DNA of 57,578 nt from Micromonospora humi (GCF_900090105.1 NZ_FMDM01000025.1:1-57578); one strand, 5' to 3'; shown: positions 26,212 through 35,078, counted from the stretch's first letter. Made by a program: numbers and translations. The notes: generated from the sequence alone by a model not told the origin.

Positions 26212-27068
26212 GCCCGGCGCACCGGGATCCACAGCTCCGCGTCGGCGGTGTCGCCGCCCTCGGCGATCCGCACCTGGGAGATCTCCGGCCCGGGCCGGAT
26301 CTCGTACGGGTTCGACGGGAACCACTGGGTGAACACGTCGCGCCACAGATGTTGCAGCGCCTGCGGGAAGGGGCCGGAGCTGCGGAAGACCGCCCAGTCG
26401 CCGGCCTCCACCGACAGGCTGTCCAGCCCCTCCGGCACCTCCGCGCCGGTCACCACGCCGTGCCAGTAGTCCAGCTCGGTGCCCTCGGCGCGGTCGCCGG
26501 CCAGGTCGTCGCTGACGTTGACGACGCCGCGCGGCTCCTGGTCGGACAGCGCCTCGATCCGGCGTACCGTCTCCGGGTCCACGCTCTTGAGGAACGCCAC
26601 GATGTGCGGGTTCATCCCCTCGTGGACCAGCGGCACCCGGGCCTTCACCCCGGCGAGCCGGAAGGCCTCCTTGGTCACGATCCGGTAGTCCATGCTCGTG
26701 CTCCCTTCGACGACGAGTCGGAAGGACATCCGGGGCTGGGACCGCAGCACCGACCCGGTGCGGCGGGCCTCGGCCGGGCCGACGCCGTGCACGACCCGGA
26801 ACGCGCGGGCGAACGCCTCGTTCGAGCCGTACCCCCAGCGGACCGCCACGTCGAGCAGCGACTCCCGCCCGGCGAGCACGTCGGCGGCGGCCACCGTGAG
26901 CCGGCGGCGGCGCACGTACTCCGTCAGCGGCATCCCGGCCAACGCCGAGAACAGCCGCCGGAAGTGGTGCTCCGACACGCAGGCGACCCGGGCCAGCGCG
27001 GCCACGTCGAGCGGCTGGTCGAGCCGCTGTTCGAGGTGGTCCATGGCCTGGTTGAGCCGATCCAGCAC
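26208..27068 (-). CDS. AraC-family regulator with GyrI-like effector domain
   Basis: 286 residues from the GTG at 27068, chosen because AGGAAGGAG lies just upstream. Residues 1-105 are an AraC double HTH (LDVAALARVACVSEHHFRRLF and SLLDVAVRWGYGSNEAFARAFR). Residues 130-285 form a GyrI/Rob-like ligand domain (DYRIVTKEAFRLAGVKARVPL ... WIPVRRA). Rob/SoxS-like proteins with this layout respond to drugs or lipophilic compounds. No target is indicated by the neighbours. Confidence 0.88.
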
Positions 27069-27213
27069 CCGATGCTCCTTCCTGGTTACGCCTTCGACGC
27101 TAGGGTGCCCCGCCGCCCGCCTACCCGACCTCACCGGACCCGTTCCGGTCGGCTCCCGCCCCATCCGTACCAGCGACACGCCGGCTCGGGACGGTTGTCG
27201 AGGCGTGGGAACT

Positions 27214-27231
27214 CATAGCATCAACGCTATG
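27214..27231 (+). promoter_or_regulatory. Toxin-antitoxin operator candidate
   Basis: A perfect 6-base inverted repeat CATAGC / GCTATG separated by 6 bases; the right arm covers the toxin ATG (27229-27231). This is a good candidate binding site for the XRE antitoxin. Confidence 0.6.
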
Positions 27232-27579
27232 GACTGGGGTATGGTCGAGCTGGAGCCAGAGGTCCGAAAATGGCTGGAGGAATTGTCCACCGCGGAGTTC
27301 GCACGAGCCGCCTTCTACGTCGACCTGCTCGCCGATCGGGGCCCTCTGTTGGGAGAGCCGCACACGCGGCAACTCGACGGGAAGCTTCGGGAGTTGCGCT
27401 TCCACCTGGAGCGCGAGGCGATCAGGCTGACGTACTGGATCGCCTCGGAGCGGCGGATCATCCTGCTGACCGTCTTTCGCAAGACGCGGATGCGGGAAGA
27501 CCGTGAGATCCAACGAGCTCGTAGGGCTCTGGAGCGCTGTGCAGCGGAGCGGCACACCGTGGTCGAGGGGGTTGAGTGA
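27229..27579 (+). CDS. RelE/HigB-type toxin (phage Gp49-like family)
   Basis: 116 residues from ATG 27229. The pattern EVRKWLEELSTAEFARAAFYVDLLA, then LDGKLRELRFHLEREAIRLTYW, ILLTVFRKTRMRE and ARRALERC, is the Gp49/HigB-like RelE fold; these toxins cut mRNA at the ribosome. The toxin comes first and the antitoxin second, as is usual for HigBA. The stop overlaps the antitoxin start by one base (TGATG). It carries the basic RFHLER and FRKTRMRE patches expected of an active toxin. Confidence 0.85.
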   Translation: MDWGMVELEPEVRKWLEELSTAEFARAAFYVDLLADRGPLLGEPHTRQLDGKLRELRFHLEREAIRLTYWIASERRIILLTVFRKTRMREDREIQRARRALERCAAERHTVVEGVE

Positions 27580-27878
27580 TGGCGGAGCGAGCCGACTGGG
27601 AAGCGCTGCGGCAGCGGCGCATGGCGGAGCCTGGCGCAGAGGAGGCGTACGCGGCGGCGCGACTCGCCTTCGAGCTAGGACAGGCCGTTCGCGACCTTCG
27701 GGAGGGACTCGGCTGGAGTCAGACCCAGTTGGCGCGCGCGGCGGGAATGACACAGTCGGCGGTGGCCCGGTTCGAGGCTGGGGGGACCATACCGACCCTC
27801 GTCATCCTGGAACGGCTGGCCCGCGCGCTCGACATGCGGCTCGACGTCCGGTTCTCGCCACTGGCCGACGCCGCCTGA
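27579..27878 (+). CDS. XRE-family antitoxin
   Basis: 99 residues from ATG 27579; an in-frame GTG three bases earlier is possible. Residues 30-85 hold the helix-turn-helix (VRDLREGLGWSQTQLARAAG, then TQSAVARFEAGGTIPTL). The N-terminal helix (about 1-28) should wrap the toxin. It is expected to neutralise the toxin and to repress the pair through the inverted repeat at 27214-27231. Confidence 0.88.
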   Translation: MAERADWEALRQRRMAEPGAEEAYAAARLAFELGQAVRDLREGLGWSQTQLARAAGMTQSAVARFEAGGTIPTLVILERLARALDMRLDVRFSPLADAA

Positions 27879-27927
27879 TCCGCGTCCGGACGGCGGGCGG
27901 CTGGCGGGGGTGTCGCATCATGGCGTC

Positions 27928-28308
27928 GTGATCGACTGGAAGCGGCGCCACAAGAAAAAGAAGAAGCACCGGGACTGGTGCGACTGCGACTGTGACCTCA
28001 TCGACTGTGACGGCCCCGGTTGCTGCGACCTCGGGCTCTTCTCGACGCTGCTCACCCTCGGCTCGGCGACCGCCGGCATCGCGCGCACCCCGATCGTGGA
28101 CCGGGCCGGGCGGGCCGCCATCCTCGGCTATCGGCGCTGGCTGTCGCACCGCTGGCCGGGAACCTGCCGCTACACGCCGACGTGCAGCGCGTACGGGTTG
28201 GCCGCGGTGGAACGGCACGGGCTGGCGGTGGGCGGGCGGATGGCCGCCGAGCGGGTGCGTCGCTGCCGCCCCGGAGTCCCGCGCGGCACCCACGACCCGC
28301 TGCCCTGA
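27928..28308 (+). CDS. yidD: YidD-like membrane insertion factor with Lys/Cys-rich N-terminus
   Basis: 126 residues from GTG 27928; GTG 27910 is in frame and equally allowed. The C-terminal half is the YidD (DUF37) core: GTCRYTPTCSAYGLAAVERHG with the two conserved cysteines, then GGRMAAERVRRCRPG and GTHDPLP. YidD helps YidC-dependent protein insertion at the membrane. The N-terminal 45 residues are unusual: a lysine cluster (HKKKKKH) is followed by a cysteine/aspartate run (CDCDCDLIDCDGPGCCD), which looks metal-binding. The gene lies away from the rnpA-yidC cluster where yidD normally sits, so it may be a second paralogue. Confidence 0.8.
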   Translation: MIDWKRRHKKKKKHRDWCDCDCDLIDCDGPGCCDLGLFSTLLTLGSATAGIARTPIVDRAGRAAILGYRRWLSHRWPGTCRYTPTCSAYGLAAVERHGLAVGGRMAAERVRRCRPGVPRGTHDPLP

Positions 28309-28313
28309 CCGGC

Positions 28314-29048
28314 TCAGGGGAGCGCTGTGGGGCCGCCGAAGACGACCGGGACGCCGGGGGAGTGCAGCACGCTGACCGGCGGGCCGTCCGGCGCGGGCAG
28401 GCCGGCGGCGGTGAGCAGCTCGTCGTCCAGGTGCAGCAGCTCGGCGCGGTGCAGCGGCCACTGCGGATGCCAGTTGGGCAGGTGGAGGGTGCGGCCGTGG
28501 GCCCGGGTGTGCAGGCCCCAGCGCGCGGTGAGGAAGTGCTCCAGCGGCGTCGGCTCGGCGATCGGCGCGCCGACGCGGACGGTCATCCCGCTGCTCGCGC
28601 CGGCCGGGCCGGGCCAGCGGCGTCGGCAGCGGTAGGTGAGCGTGTCGCCGGCGCGCTCCAGCCGCATCGCCGACCACTTGTAGGGCAGGCGCAGGCTCAG
28701 CTGGGCGACCAGCACCGGCACCAGCCGGGACGCGTCGAGCGAGCGGAACACCACCGCCCGCCGGCCGGCGCCGTCGACCGAGTAGAGCCGGACGTTGGTC
28801 TCCCAGAACGTGCCGAAGTAGGGGATGCCCGGCCCGCGGCCGAACCCCAGCCCGACCATCCGGAAGCCGATCAGCCCGACGTAGGTGAGCCCGTCGATCG
28901 TGTCGGGCCGGGTGCCGGCCGGCAGCAGTGGCGCGACCCGCTCCGGTGGGAGCGCCCAGTGCAGGAACGTCAGGTCGTGCCAACGCTGCGCCAGCCAGGC
29001 CCGGCGGATGGCGCGGGTGGGCGCGTGCTCGACCGGCTCGATCTCCAC
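28314..29048 (-). CDS. DUF2071 (YqjF-like) protein
   Basis: 244 residues from the GTG at 29048; an in-frame start at 29084 is possible. The family pattern is clear: RRAWLAQRWHDLTFLHWALPP, then LLPAGTRPDTIDGLTYVGLI, FWETNVRLYSVD and VVFRSLDASRL. DUF2071 proteins resemble acetoacetate decarboxylase in fold; the function is not established. Its stop lies 5 bases from the end of the convergent yidD-like gene. Confidence 0.87.
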   Translation of the reverse strand: MEIEPVEHAPTRAIRRAWLAQRWHDLTFLHWALPPERVAPLLPAGTRPDTIDGLTYVGLIGFRMVGLGFGRGPGIPYFGTFWETNVRLYSVDGAGRRAVVFRSLDASRLVPVLVAQLSLRLPYKWSAMRLERAGDTLTYRCRRRWPGPAGASSGMTVRVGAPIAEPTPLEHFLTARWGLHTRAHGRTLHLPNWHPQWPLHRAELLHLDDELLTAAGLPAPDGPPVSVLHSPGVPVVFGGPTALP

Positions 29049-29080
29049 CCGTCCATCCTGCCTCCCCGCCGGTCGGCGGG

Positions 29081-29446
29081 TCACTCCGGCCGGTGGCAGA
29101 CCGCCTCGACGTTGTTGCCGTCGGGGTCACGGACGAACGCGCCGTAGTAGCCGGCGTGGTATTCCGGCCACACCTTCGGCGCGTGCAGCACCTCGGCCCC
29201 GGCCGCCACCGCCGCGTCGTGGAACGCCCGCACGGCGGCCCGGTCGGGCGCGGTGAACGCGATGTGCACCGGCGCCGGGGCGGAGTCGGCCGGGGCGGGC
29301 TCGACCCAGAAGTCGGGCGCGTCGACGCCGTAGCCGATCGGGCCGGGCTCCATGATCCGCCGGCCGCCCAGCGGGGCCAGCACCGTGTCGTAGAAGGCGG
29401 CGCTGGCCTTCAGGTCGCGCACCGCTACGGAGAAGTGGTCGAGCAC
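29081..29446 (-). CDS. VOC-family (glyoxalase/bleomycin-resistance fold) protein
   Basis: 121 residues, started by GTG 29446 after GGGAGGCG. It has the paired beta-alpha-beta-beta-beta units of the vicinal oxygen chelate fold: LDHFSVAVRDLKASAAFYD and VHIAFTAPDRAAVRAFH, ending in FVRDPDGNNVEAVCH. The histidine in LDHF and glutamate in NNVEAV are candidate metal ligands. The substrate is unknown. It lies just upstream of the DUF2071 gene in the same direction. Confidence 0.87.
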   Translation of the reverse strand: MLDHFSVAVRDLKASAAFYDTVLAPLGGRRIMEPGPIGYGVDAPDFWVEPAPADSAPAPVHIAFTAPDRAAVRAFHDAAVAAGAEVLHAPKVWPEYHAGYYGAFVRDPDGNNVEAVCHRPE

Positions 29447-29481
29447 GTCGCCTCCCGCTGATCGTCGATGACCGCGCCAGG

Positions 29482-30522
29482 CTACGAGCCGGCTACGACA
29501 CTTCCCGGCGCACCGACCGCACCCCCGCCCGCGACCTCGTCCGGCCGCGCGGGCCCGTCCACGAACCCGGTCCCGCCCGGGCGACGGTCGGCGCGCCGCC
29601 GCCGGGCGGTGTCCGCGCCGATCAGCAGGCCGGGGAGCGCGCCGAACAGCCAGATCACGCCCACCGGCCAGTGGATCAGCCGGCCGACCGCGCCACGGAT
29701 CCGCGGCTCGTCACCGAGCACGTAGGACGCGTCCGGCTCCGTCGACCGGCAGCTCATCGCCCACGAGCCGGCCGCCGGCAACCGCACCGAGGCGACCCAG
29801 GAGAACGTGGCGGCGTCGCCGCCGTAGTCGCCGGGTGGCACGGAGACCGGATCGTCCGCCCGGACCGTCGCGCCGGCGCCGGTGAGCCGGCAGTCCGCGC
29901 CCGCCCGGGCGTAACCCACCCGGAAGATCGCGTACGTGCCGGCCGCCGGCACCGTGACCCGCCCGTCCGGCACCGCGTAGGGGCCCGTTCCGCCGTACTC
30001 CGTCGGGGGTTGCCCGACCGTGCTGCCCTCGGCGCCGAAGCGGACCGCGGACTGCGCCAGCAACGCCCCGAACACGACGGCGAGGCAGCCGACCAGGTAG
30101 CCGCGCCGCGACACCGGGCGGGCCCGGTGGGCGAGACGCCCGCCGGCGGCGTACCCGAGCAGGGCCCCGACCACCGCGAGCGCCAGGCCGCCGAGCAGCG
30201 CCCGCTCCCAGCGGGCGTCGCCGGTCAGCGGCGCCACCCACCGGAAGAAGGCCAGCGACGTGCCCAGCAGCACGGCGGTGACCAGCGTGGACACGGCGAC
30301 CGCGAGCGCGACGCCGGTGGGGCCGCGACGGCGGGGTTGACCGGCCGCGAGCACGGCGGCGAGCACCGGTGAGGCGAGCACCGGCCACCACAGCGCGGGG
30401 GCGACCGTCGGGTCCTCCTCCCAGCGGTGGGTCCACTCGAAGAACAGCAGCGGGGCCGGCACGGTCGCCAGCAACCAGACCGCCAGGACCTCCGCGCGCG
30501 CCGTCCGAAAAGGATTGGTCAC
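29482..30522 (-). CDS. Multi-pass membrane protein with extracytoplasmic domain
   Basis: 346 residues from GTG 30522. Four hydrophobic segments in the first 160 residues (AEVLAVWLLATVPAPLLFF onward) are followed by an extracytoplasmic beta-rich part (about 180-285; TYAIFRVGYARAGADCRLTG, WAMSCRSTEP, with two cysteines), one more membrane segment (WPVGVIWLFGALPGLLIGAD) and a short Pro/Gly/Ala tail. The family was not recognised. It is divergent from the MMPL gene, with 46 bases between the starts. Confidence 0.7.
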   Translation of the reverse strand: MTNPFRTARAEVLAVWLLATVPAPLLFFEWTHRWEEDPTVAPALWWPVLASPVLAAVLAAGQPRRRGPTGVALAVAVSTLVTAVLLGTSLAFFRWVAPLTGDARWERALLGGLALAVVGALLGYAAGGRLAHRARPVSRRGYLVGCLAVVFGALLAQSAVRFGAEGSTVGQPPTEYGGTGPYAVPDGRVTVPAAGTYAIFRVGYARAGADCRLTGAGATVRADDPVSVPPGDYGGDAATFSWVASVRLPAAGSWAMSCRSTEPDASYVLGDEPRIRGAVGRLIHWPVGVIWLFGALPGLLIGADTARRRRADRRPGGTGFVDGPARPDEVAGGGAVGAPGSVVAGS

Positions 30523-30568
30523 CGACGGTAGGATACCCGGTGACACAGTCGAACACACGGGGGAAACG

Positions 30569-32728
30569 ATGTTCGAGCGACTGGGCAGGTTCGTCGTCGG
30601 CAAGGCCTGGTGGGTGATCGGCGGCTGGGTGCTCGCCGCGATCGCGATCATCGTGGCCAGCCCGTCGCTGAGCGACATCACCTCCGCCGACCAGGAGAGC
30701 TTCCTGCCGCGCTCCTACGAGTCGGTGCAGGCCACCGAGCTGGCTACCAAGGCGTTCCCGCAGGCGGCCACCGCCACCGCCACCGTCGTGGTCAAGCGCG
30801 GCGACGGCAAGCCGCTCACCCCGGCCGACGAGGCTCGCGTCGGGCAACTCGCGCAGGCGCTCAAGGGGCGGAACATCCCGCAGGCCGCCGGCTACCTCAC
30901 CGGCCCGCAGGCCGTCGCGCCGGACAAGTCGGTGCAGATCATCTCCGTCGGCCTCGACGCCGACACCCCGGACGACCCGAAGCTGCTCGACGCGGTACGC
31001 GACCTGCGCGCCGGCCTCGGCCCGGAACTGGCCGGCAGCGGCCTGACCGCCGGGGTGGCCGGCGACGTGGCCAGCTTCGTCGACAACGAGGACACGTTCA
31101 ACTCGGCGTTCGCGATCGTCGGCGTGGCCACCATCATCCTCATCATCGGGCTGATTCTGATCATCTTCCGCAGCCCGATCGCCGCGCTGCTGCCGGTCGT
31201 GGTGATCAGCGTGGTCATGTCCGTCACCACCGGCCTGGTCGCCGCCGCCGGCACGGCGTTCGACCTCAACGTCAGCCAGGACCTCCAGACCATCCTGCTG
31301 ATCGTGCTGTTCGGCATCGGCACCGACTACATCCTGTTCCTGCTGTTCCGCTACCGCGAACGGCTGCGCGCCGGCGACGACAAGCGCACCGCCATGATCG
31401 TCACGGTGCAGCGGGTCGGCGAGGTCATCACGTCCGCCGCCGGCGCGGTGATCGTCGCGTTCCTGGTGCTGCTGCTCGCCTCGCTCGGCTTCTTCGGCTC
31501 GCTCGGCCCGGCGCTCGCCATCGCCGTCGGCGTCATGCTGATCACCTCGCTGACGCTGATCCCGGCCGTCGTGTCGCTGCTCGGCCGCTGGGTGTTCTGG
31601 CCGTCGAAGGCGTGGCAGCGTACCCCGAAGGCGAGCCTGTCCCGGCGGCTCGGCGCCGCCGTCGGCCGCCGGCCCGCCGTGGTGGCCGCGGCCTCCGGCG
31701 CGCTGCTCGTCGCGCTCGCCGCCGGGGTGCTCGGCTACCAGGCCGACTACGACTTCAGCGCCGGCTTCCCGCAGGACACCGAGTCGGCGCGCGCCGCCAA
31801 GGACCTCCAGCGCGGCTTCGCGGCGGGCGCGCTCGCGCCCACCGAGGTCTACCTGACCACCGGCAACGGCACCCCGCTGACCGACCAGCAGGTCAACGAC
31901 TTCGCCGCCGCGTCGGCCGACGCGCCGGGCGTGGCCCGGGTGCAGCCGGCCGAGCGCAGCACCACCGACCCGAGCGTCGCCCGGATCAACCTGCTGCTCG
32001 ACGAGAACCCGGTCTCCAACGAGGCGATCACCCTGGTCCGCGACGACCTGCGGGACGCGCTGCACGACAAGGCCCCATCGGGTACGAAGGCACTGGTCGG
32101 CGGCCCGACCGCGATCTTCGCCGACATCAACTCGGCGAACAACCGGGACCTGTCGGTGATCCTCCCGGTGGCCGCCGGCCTGATCGCGCTCATCCTCGCG
32201 CTGCTGCTGCGCAGCCTCGTCGCACCGATCTACCTGGTGATCGCCGTGCTGCTCAACTTCGCGGCCACGCTCGGCGCGACCGTCTACGTGTTCCAGGGGC
32301 TCCAGGGCAACCCGGGCGTCACGTTCCAGCTCCCGATCATCCTCTACCTGTTCGTGGTGGCGATCGGCACCGACTACAACATCCTGATGATCGCCCGACT
32401 ACGGGAGGAGGCGCGGGAGGGCCACGAACCGCACCAGGCCGCCGCGATCGGCGTGGAACACGCCGGGCCGACGGTTGCCGCGGCCGGGCTGATCCTGGCC
32501 GGCACGTTCGGGGTGCTGATGCTCGCGCCGATCTCGTTCCTCCAGCAGATGGGGTTCGCGGTGGCGATCGGGATCGTGCTGTCGGCGTTCGTGATGTCGA
32601 TGTTCTTCGTGCCGGCGTTGACGGGGTTGATCGGGCACAAGGCGTGGTGGCCGGGGCACGGGGACGAGCGGCGGGACGGTGGGGGGCGGCACGCGGCGCC
32701 GGAGCCGGTGAGCGAGGCCCAGGTCTGA
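30569..32728 (+). CDS. MMPL-family RND-like transporter
   Basis: 719 residues from ATG 30569, after CGGGGGAAA. It starts with a single membrane helix (VGKAWWVIGGWVLAAIAIIV) and a large extracytoplasmic loop. It then has two blocks of five to six helices: one with TFNSAFAIVGVATIILIIGL and GIGTDYILFLLFRYRERL, the other with LSVILPVAAGLIALILALLL and AIGTDYNILMIARLREEA. The paired GTDY motifs are the proton-relay signature of MMPL transporters, which export lipids or drugs. The cargo is unknown. Note that the PadR gene follows after 46 bases. Confidence 0.92.
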   Translation: MFERLGRFVVGKAWWVIGGWVLAAIAIIVASPSLSDITSADQESFLPRSYESVQATELATKAFPQAATATATVVVKRGDGKPLTPADEARVGQLAQALKGRNIPQAAGYLTGPQAVAPDKSVQIISVGLDADTPDDPKLLDAVRDLRAGLGPELAGSGLTAGVAGDVASFVDNEDTFNSAFAIVGVATIILIIGLILIIFRSPIAALLPVVVISVVMSVTTGLVAAAGTAFDLNVSQDLQTILLIVLFGIGTDYILFLLFRYRERLRAGDDKRTAMIVTVQRVGEVITSAAGAVIVAFLVLLLASLGFFGSLGPALAIAVGVMLITSLTLIPAVVSLLGRWVFWPSKAWQRTPKASLSRRLGAAVGRRPAVVAAASGALLVALAAGVLGYQADYDFSAGFPQDTESARAAKDLQRGFAAGALAPTEVYLTTGNGTPLTDQQVNDFAAASADAPGVARVQPAERSTTDPSVARINLLLDENPVSNEAITLVRDDLRDALHDKAPSGTKALVGGPTAIFADINSANNRDLSVILPVAAGLIALILALLLRSLVAPIYLVIAVLLNFAATLGATVYVFQGLQGNPGVTFQLPIILYLFVVAIGTDYNILMIARLREEAREGHEPHQAAAIGVEHAGPTVAAAGLILAGTFGVLMLAPISFLQQMGFAVAIGIVLSAFVMSMFFVPALTGLIGHKAWWPGHGDERRDGGGRHAAPEPVSEAQV

Positions 32729-32749
32729 TCAAGGTGGGCCTTGCGATAA

Positions 32750-32765
32750 GTCTATCTAGTTAGAC
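32750..32765 (+). promoter_or_regulatory. PadR operator candidate
   Basis: An inverted repeat GTCTA-N6-TAGAC directly upstream of the PadR ATG (32775), in an AT-rich patch unlike the flanks. It is probably an autoregulatory site and could also affect the genes that follow. Confidence 0.5.
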
Positions 32766-32774
32766 AATGACGTC

Positions 32775-33104
32775 ATGGCCGGCGCCCGACACCCCTCCCC
32801 GCAGACCGCGGCCGTGCTCACCGCTCTCGCCGAGGCAGGCGAGGGCTGGAGCCACGGCTACGACCTGTGCCGCGCTCTCGGCCTGAAGGCGGGCACTGTC
32901 TACCCGATCCTGATCCGCCTCGCCGAGCGGGGACACGTGGAGATGTCCTGGGAGACCGACCCGCCGCGCGGGCGACCTGCCCGGCACCTGTTCCGGCTCA
33001 GCACTGCGGGCGTCGAACTCGCGCGTGCCGTCGCTGCGACGGCACGCCCCGCAAACGGCGCACCCGCCCCGGGTGCGGCCCGGCTCGCGCCCGGGACCAC
33101 CTGA
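32775..33104 (+). CDS. PadR-family regulator
   Basis: 109 residues. The winged HTH reads TAAVLTALAEAGEGWSHGYDL, then LKAGTVYPILIRLAERGHVEM and the wing PARHLFRLSTAGVELAR. GTVYPxLxRLexxG is the PadR hallmark. The C-terminal dimerisation helix is short, so this is the small (PadR-s2-like) type. PadR genes often precede membrane-protein genes they control; here the two genes downstream are frameshifted, so the target may be dead. Confidence 0.88.
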   Translation: MAGARHPSPQTAAVLTALAEAGEGWSHGYDLCRALGLKAGTVYPILIRLAERGHVEMSWETDPPRGRPARHLFRLSTAGVELARAVAATARPANGAPAPGAARLAPGTT

Positions 33105-33151
33105 TCTTCGACCGTTCGACCCCGACCCACCCCTGCCTTCAGAGGCCCTCG

Positions 33152-33659
33152 ATGCTTGCTTTCCTCTTCATCGTGGTGTTGCTCCTACCGGTGCCTCTGC
33201 TCGCGACCGTGGTGCTCGCCGTCCGTCTGCGTGGCGTCCTGCGCCAGGGTGGTGCACGTAGGCTCACCGCCCGCGCCCGCGCCGCATGGCGAAACGGCAC
33301 CAGACGCCCGGTGTGGCCGGGACTGATCGCCATCGTCGTAGCCGTCGCGCTGCTCACTGCCGGTTTGGAGCGCCTCTACCTCGCCACGGTGACCAGTGGT
33401 TCACGCTGGGCCTCGACCTGGTGCTGCTGTCCCTGATGCTCGGAGTGCTCGCGGCCCTCGGGTCCGCCGCGTTCGTCGGCGCGGCTGGGGCTGCCGTGTC
33501 GTGCGCTCGCGGGTTCGGGGCAGGCACCGTTGCCGGGCTGCTCACCCTTGCCGCCGTTGTCGTCGGCACAGCGGCCGTATACCTGCCGCTACGGGTCGCC
33601 CACGCGGCCGAGCCCGCTTGTTTCCCGTCGTCGCGAACCTCGGCGACAGAGCCTGCTGA
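33152..33659 (+). pseudogene. Frameshifted membrane-protein gene downstream of padR
   Basis: ATG 33152 opens a hydrophobic protein (LAFLFIVVLLLPVPLLATVV, then RPVWPGLIAIVVAVALLTAG) that stops early at 33436. The next membrane stretch continues in another frame from about 33390 (WFTLGLDLVLLSLMLGVLAA, then AGLLTLAAVVVGTAAVYLPL), and a plausible end in the third frame (FPVVANLGDRAC) stops at TGA 33657-33659, overlapping the next ATG. Coding signal passing through all three frames indicates at least two indels. The original was a small permease-like protein of about 165 residues. Sequencing error is the alternative. Confidence 0.65.
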
Positions 33660-34289
33660 TGCCGTTCGACGTTCTTCTGATCGCGCTGGCATGGAACATC
33701 CCATGGCCCGTCCTGGGAGCCGCTTTCGGCACCCGCTCCGCGGGCCGTCAGCATGCGGCACGTGACGTCTGGCAGGTCGTGCTCGACCTGGCCACCGCCG
33801 ACCTGCCCGACAACCGCCTGGCGTGCGGCGCTGCGGGCCGAACTCGCGGCGATCGACCCGCCAGCCGAGCGTCGCAGGCTCGCCCTCGGCGGGGTAAGGG
33901 GCACGTTGCGATCCGCGCTGCCGCAGGGTACATGGCTGCTGACTGCAGGGACCGCGGTCGTCGTGGCAGGTGCCATGTTGACTGCCTCGCGCTGGTCGCT
34001 GGCGCACGGCCGCGGGCGAATACTCGGTTTCTGGGTGTTCCTCCCGATGCCCCTGATACTGACCGTCGTGCTTAGCATGGCCTGGCGCAACCGATCCTTC
34101 GGCGCCGGGTTGCGTGCCGGGATACTGGCCGGGCTCGCCGCCCTGGTCGCGGTGCTCGCGGTCAGCCTCCGCGAGACCGTGGTCTGGGCGAACCACCACG
34201 CCGGTTACCTGAGCACTGGCGATGCCATCCCGCAGGCGTGGCAAGCCGCGGTCCTCGACCTACGCGTCCGGAGTTCCTCCTCGGCGTGA
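33659..34289 (+). pseudogene. Second frameshifted membrane-protein gene of the padR unit
   Basis: ATG 33659 (TGATG overlap with the preceding gene) gives PFDVLLIALAWNIPWPVLGA and runs to about 33820 (LDLATADLPDNRLA). The sequence then continues in another frame as WRAALRAELAAIDPPAERRR with further helices (GTWLLTAGTAVVVAGAML, GFWVFLPMPLILTVVLSMAW, LRAGILAGLAALVAVLAVSL) to the stop at 34289. One indel near 33815-33825 explains it. The restored product would have about 209 residues and four membrane segments. Possible partner of the preceding broken gene. Confidence 0.65.
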
Positions 34290-34819
34290 TCTTTGAATGA
34301 ATGGCGGCTACCGCTACCGGCGCGGCGCTCGGAAACCAGCGCACCCGCGTCACTGGCTGAGGTAGCCGGGCGGCGGCGGGCAATCGGGACCGGGGTGACC
34401 GCCGCTGTCCTGCTCCACCGGCATTGATGGATGGCAAGACGGGGGACACTTTGCGCAGCTGTGGCAGCCGGGGGTCGTCTACGGGACACCTTCACCGCGC
34501 CGCCTTCCGGCACGCATCGCTCAAGAAGTCTCATGAGGAGTACAGGAGGATCTTCGCTGTCGAATCTCGGACAAGTTGAGGGTCTTACTCACAGGCCTTG
34601 GTGGCCTGGGAAGGCCCGTGCCCGCTCGATCATAGCTGCAGCTCTGCCTCACGGTACGGGGAGGAAAGTGCCCTTGAGCAGGGCAAACCGCTACCAACAT
34701 CCGACTGCTTTCCCCGCAGCAATATCAACTTGCGGGGCTATTGACAGCGCAAACAGGGCAGCGGGGACCGGCTGAACGGCTGAAGACTTGGGGGTCCCGC
34801 GCGCAGGACTCAGGGCGAT
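34290..34819. other. 530-base stretch without a convincing gene
   Basis: The composition is lower in GC than the region to the left. One frame (34431-34775, plus) is open for 114 codons, but it is rich in Arg/Ser/Gly and shows no domain or ribosome site. No tRNA, integrase or attachment repeat was recognised. This is where ordinary chromosome gives way to the defence island. Confidence 0.5.
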
Positions 34820-35077
34820 ATGGTCCGAGCACCGTCAGTGGGAAGCGGGGTGACGGTGCTTACCGAGTTGGCCTTTTCGCCGCAGGTTGAGGCCGAGCGT
34901 GTGCTCCTAGCCGTCCTGGCAGATGCGCGCACCAGCGGATGCGGCGGCGGCGTCGACGTTCTGCCGTGCGGGTCCGGCGAGTCGACCTCGGTCATGCGCG
35001 CTGTCGTTCAGCTCGCAACCCCTGCAACGCGTCAAGCCATGCCGCAACTTGGGCCCGTTCTGCAGGGAGGGATCTAG
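34820..35077 (+). CDS. Possible 85-residue protein upstream of druH
   Basis: ATG 34820 (or GTG 34850) to TAG 35075-35077, ending one base before the druH start; this close fit suggests coupling. The product (VTVLTELAFSPQVEAERVLL, then MRAVVQLATPATRQAMPQ) has no recognised domain. Third codon positions are mostly G or C, as in the following genes. No matching component is known to me for Druantia type III, so it may be spurious. Confidence 0.35.
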   Translation: MVRAPSVGSGVTVLTELAFSPQVEAERVLLAVLADARTSGCGGGVDVLPCGSGESTSVMRAVVQLATPATRQAMPQLGPVLQGGI

Positions 35078-35078
35078 G

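Noticed and set aside
33152..34289. Programmed frameshifting in the padR-linked membrane genes
   Set aside because: Several shifts in different directions without slippery heptamers fit decay or sequencing error better.
34431..34775. 114-codon frame at the left border of the island
   Set aside because: No ribosome site, domain or codon pattern supports it.
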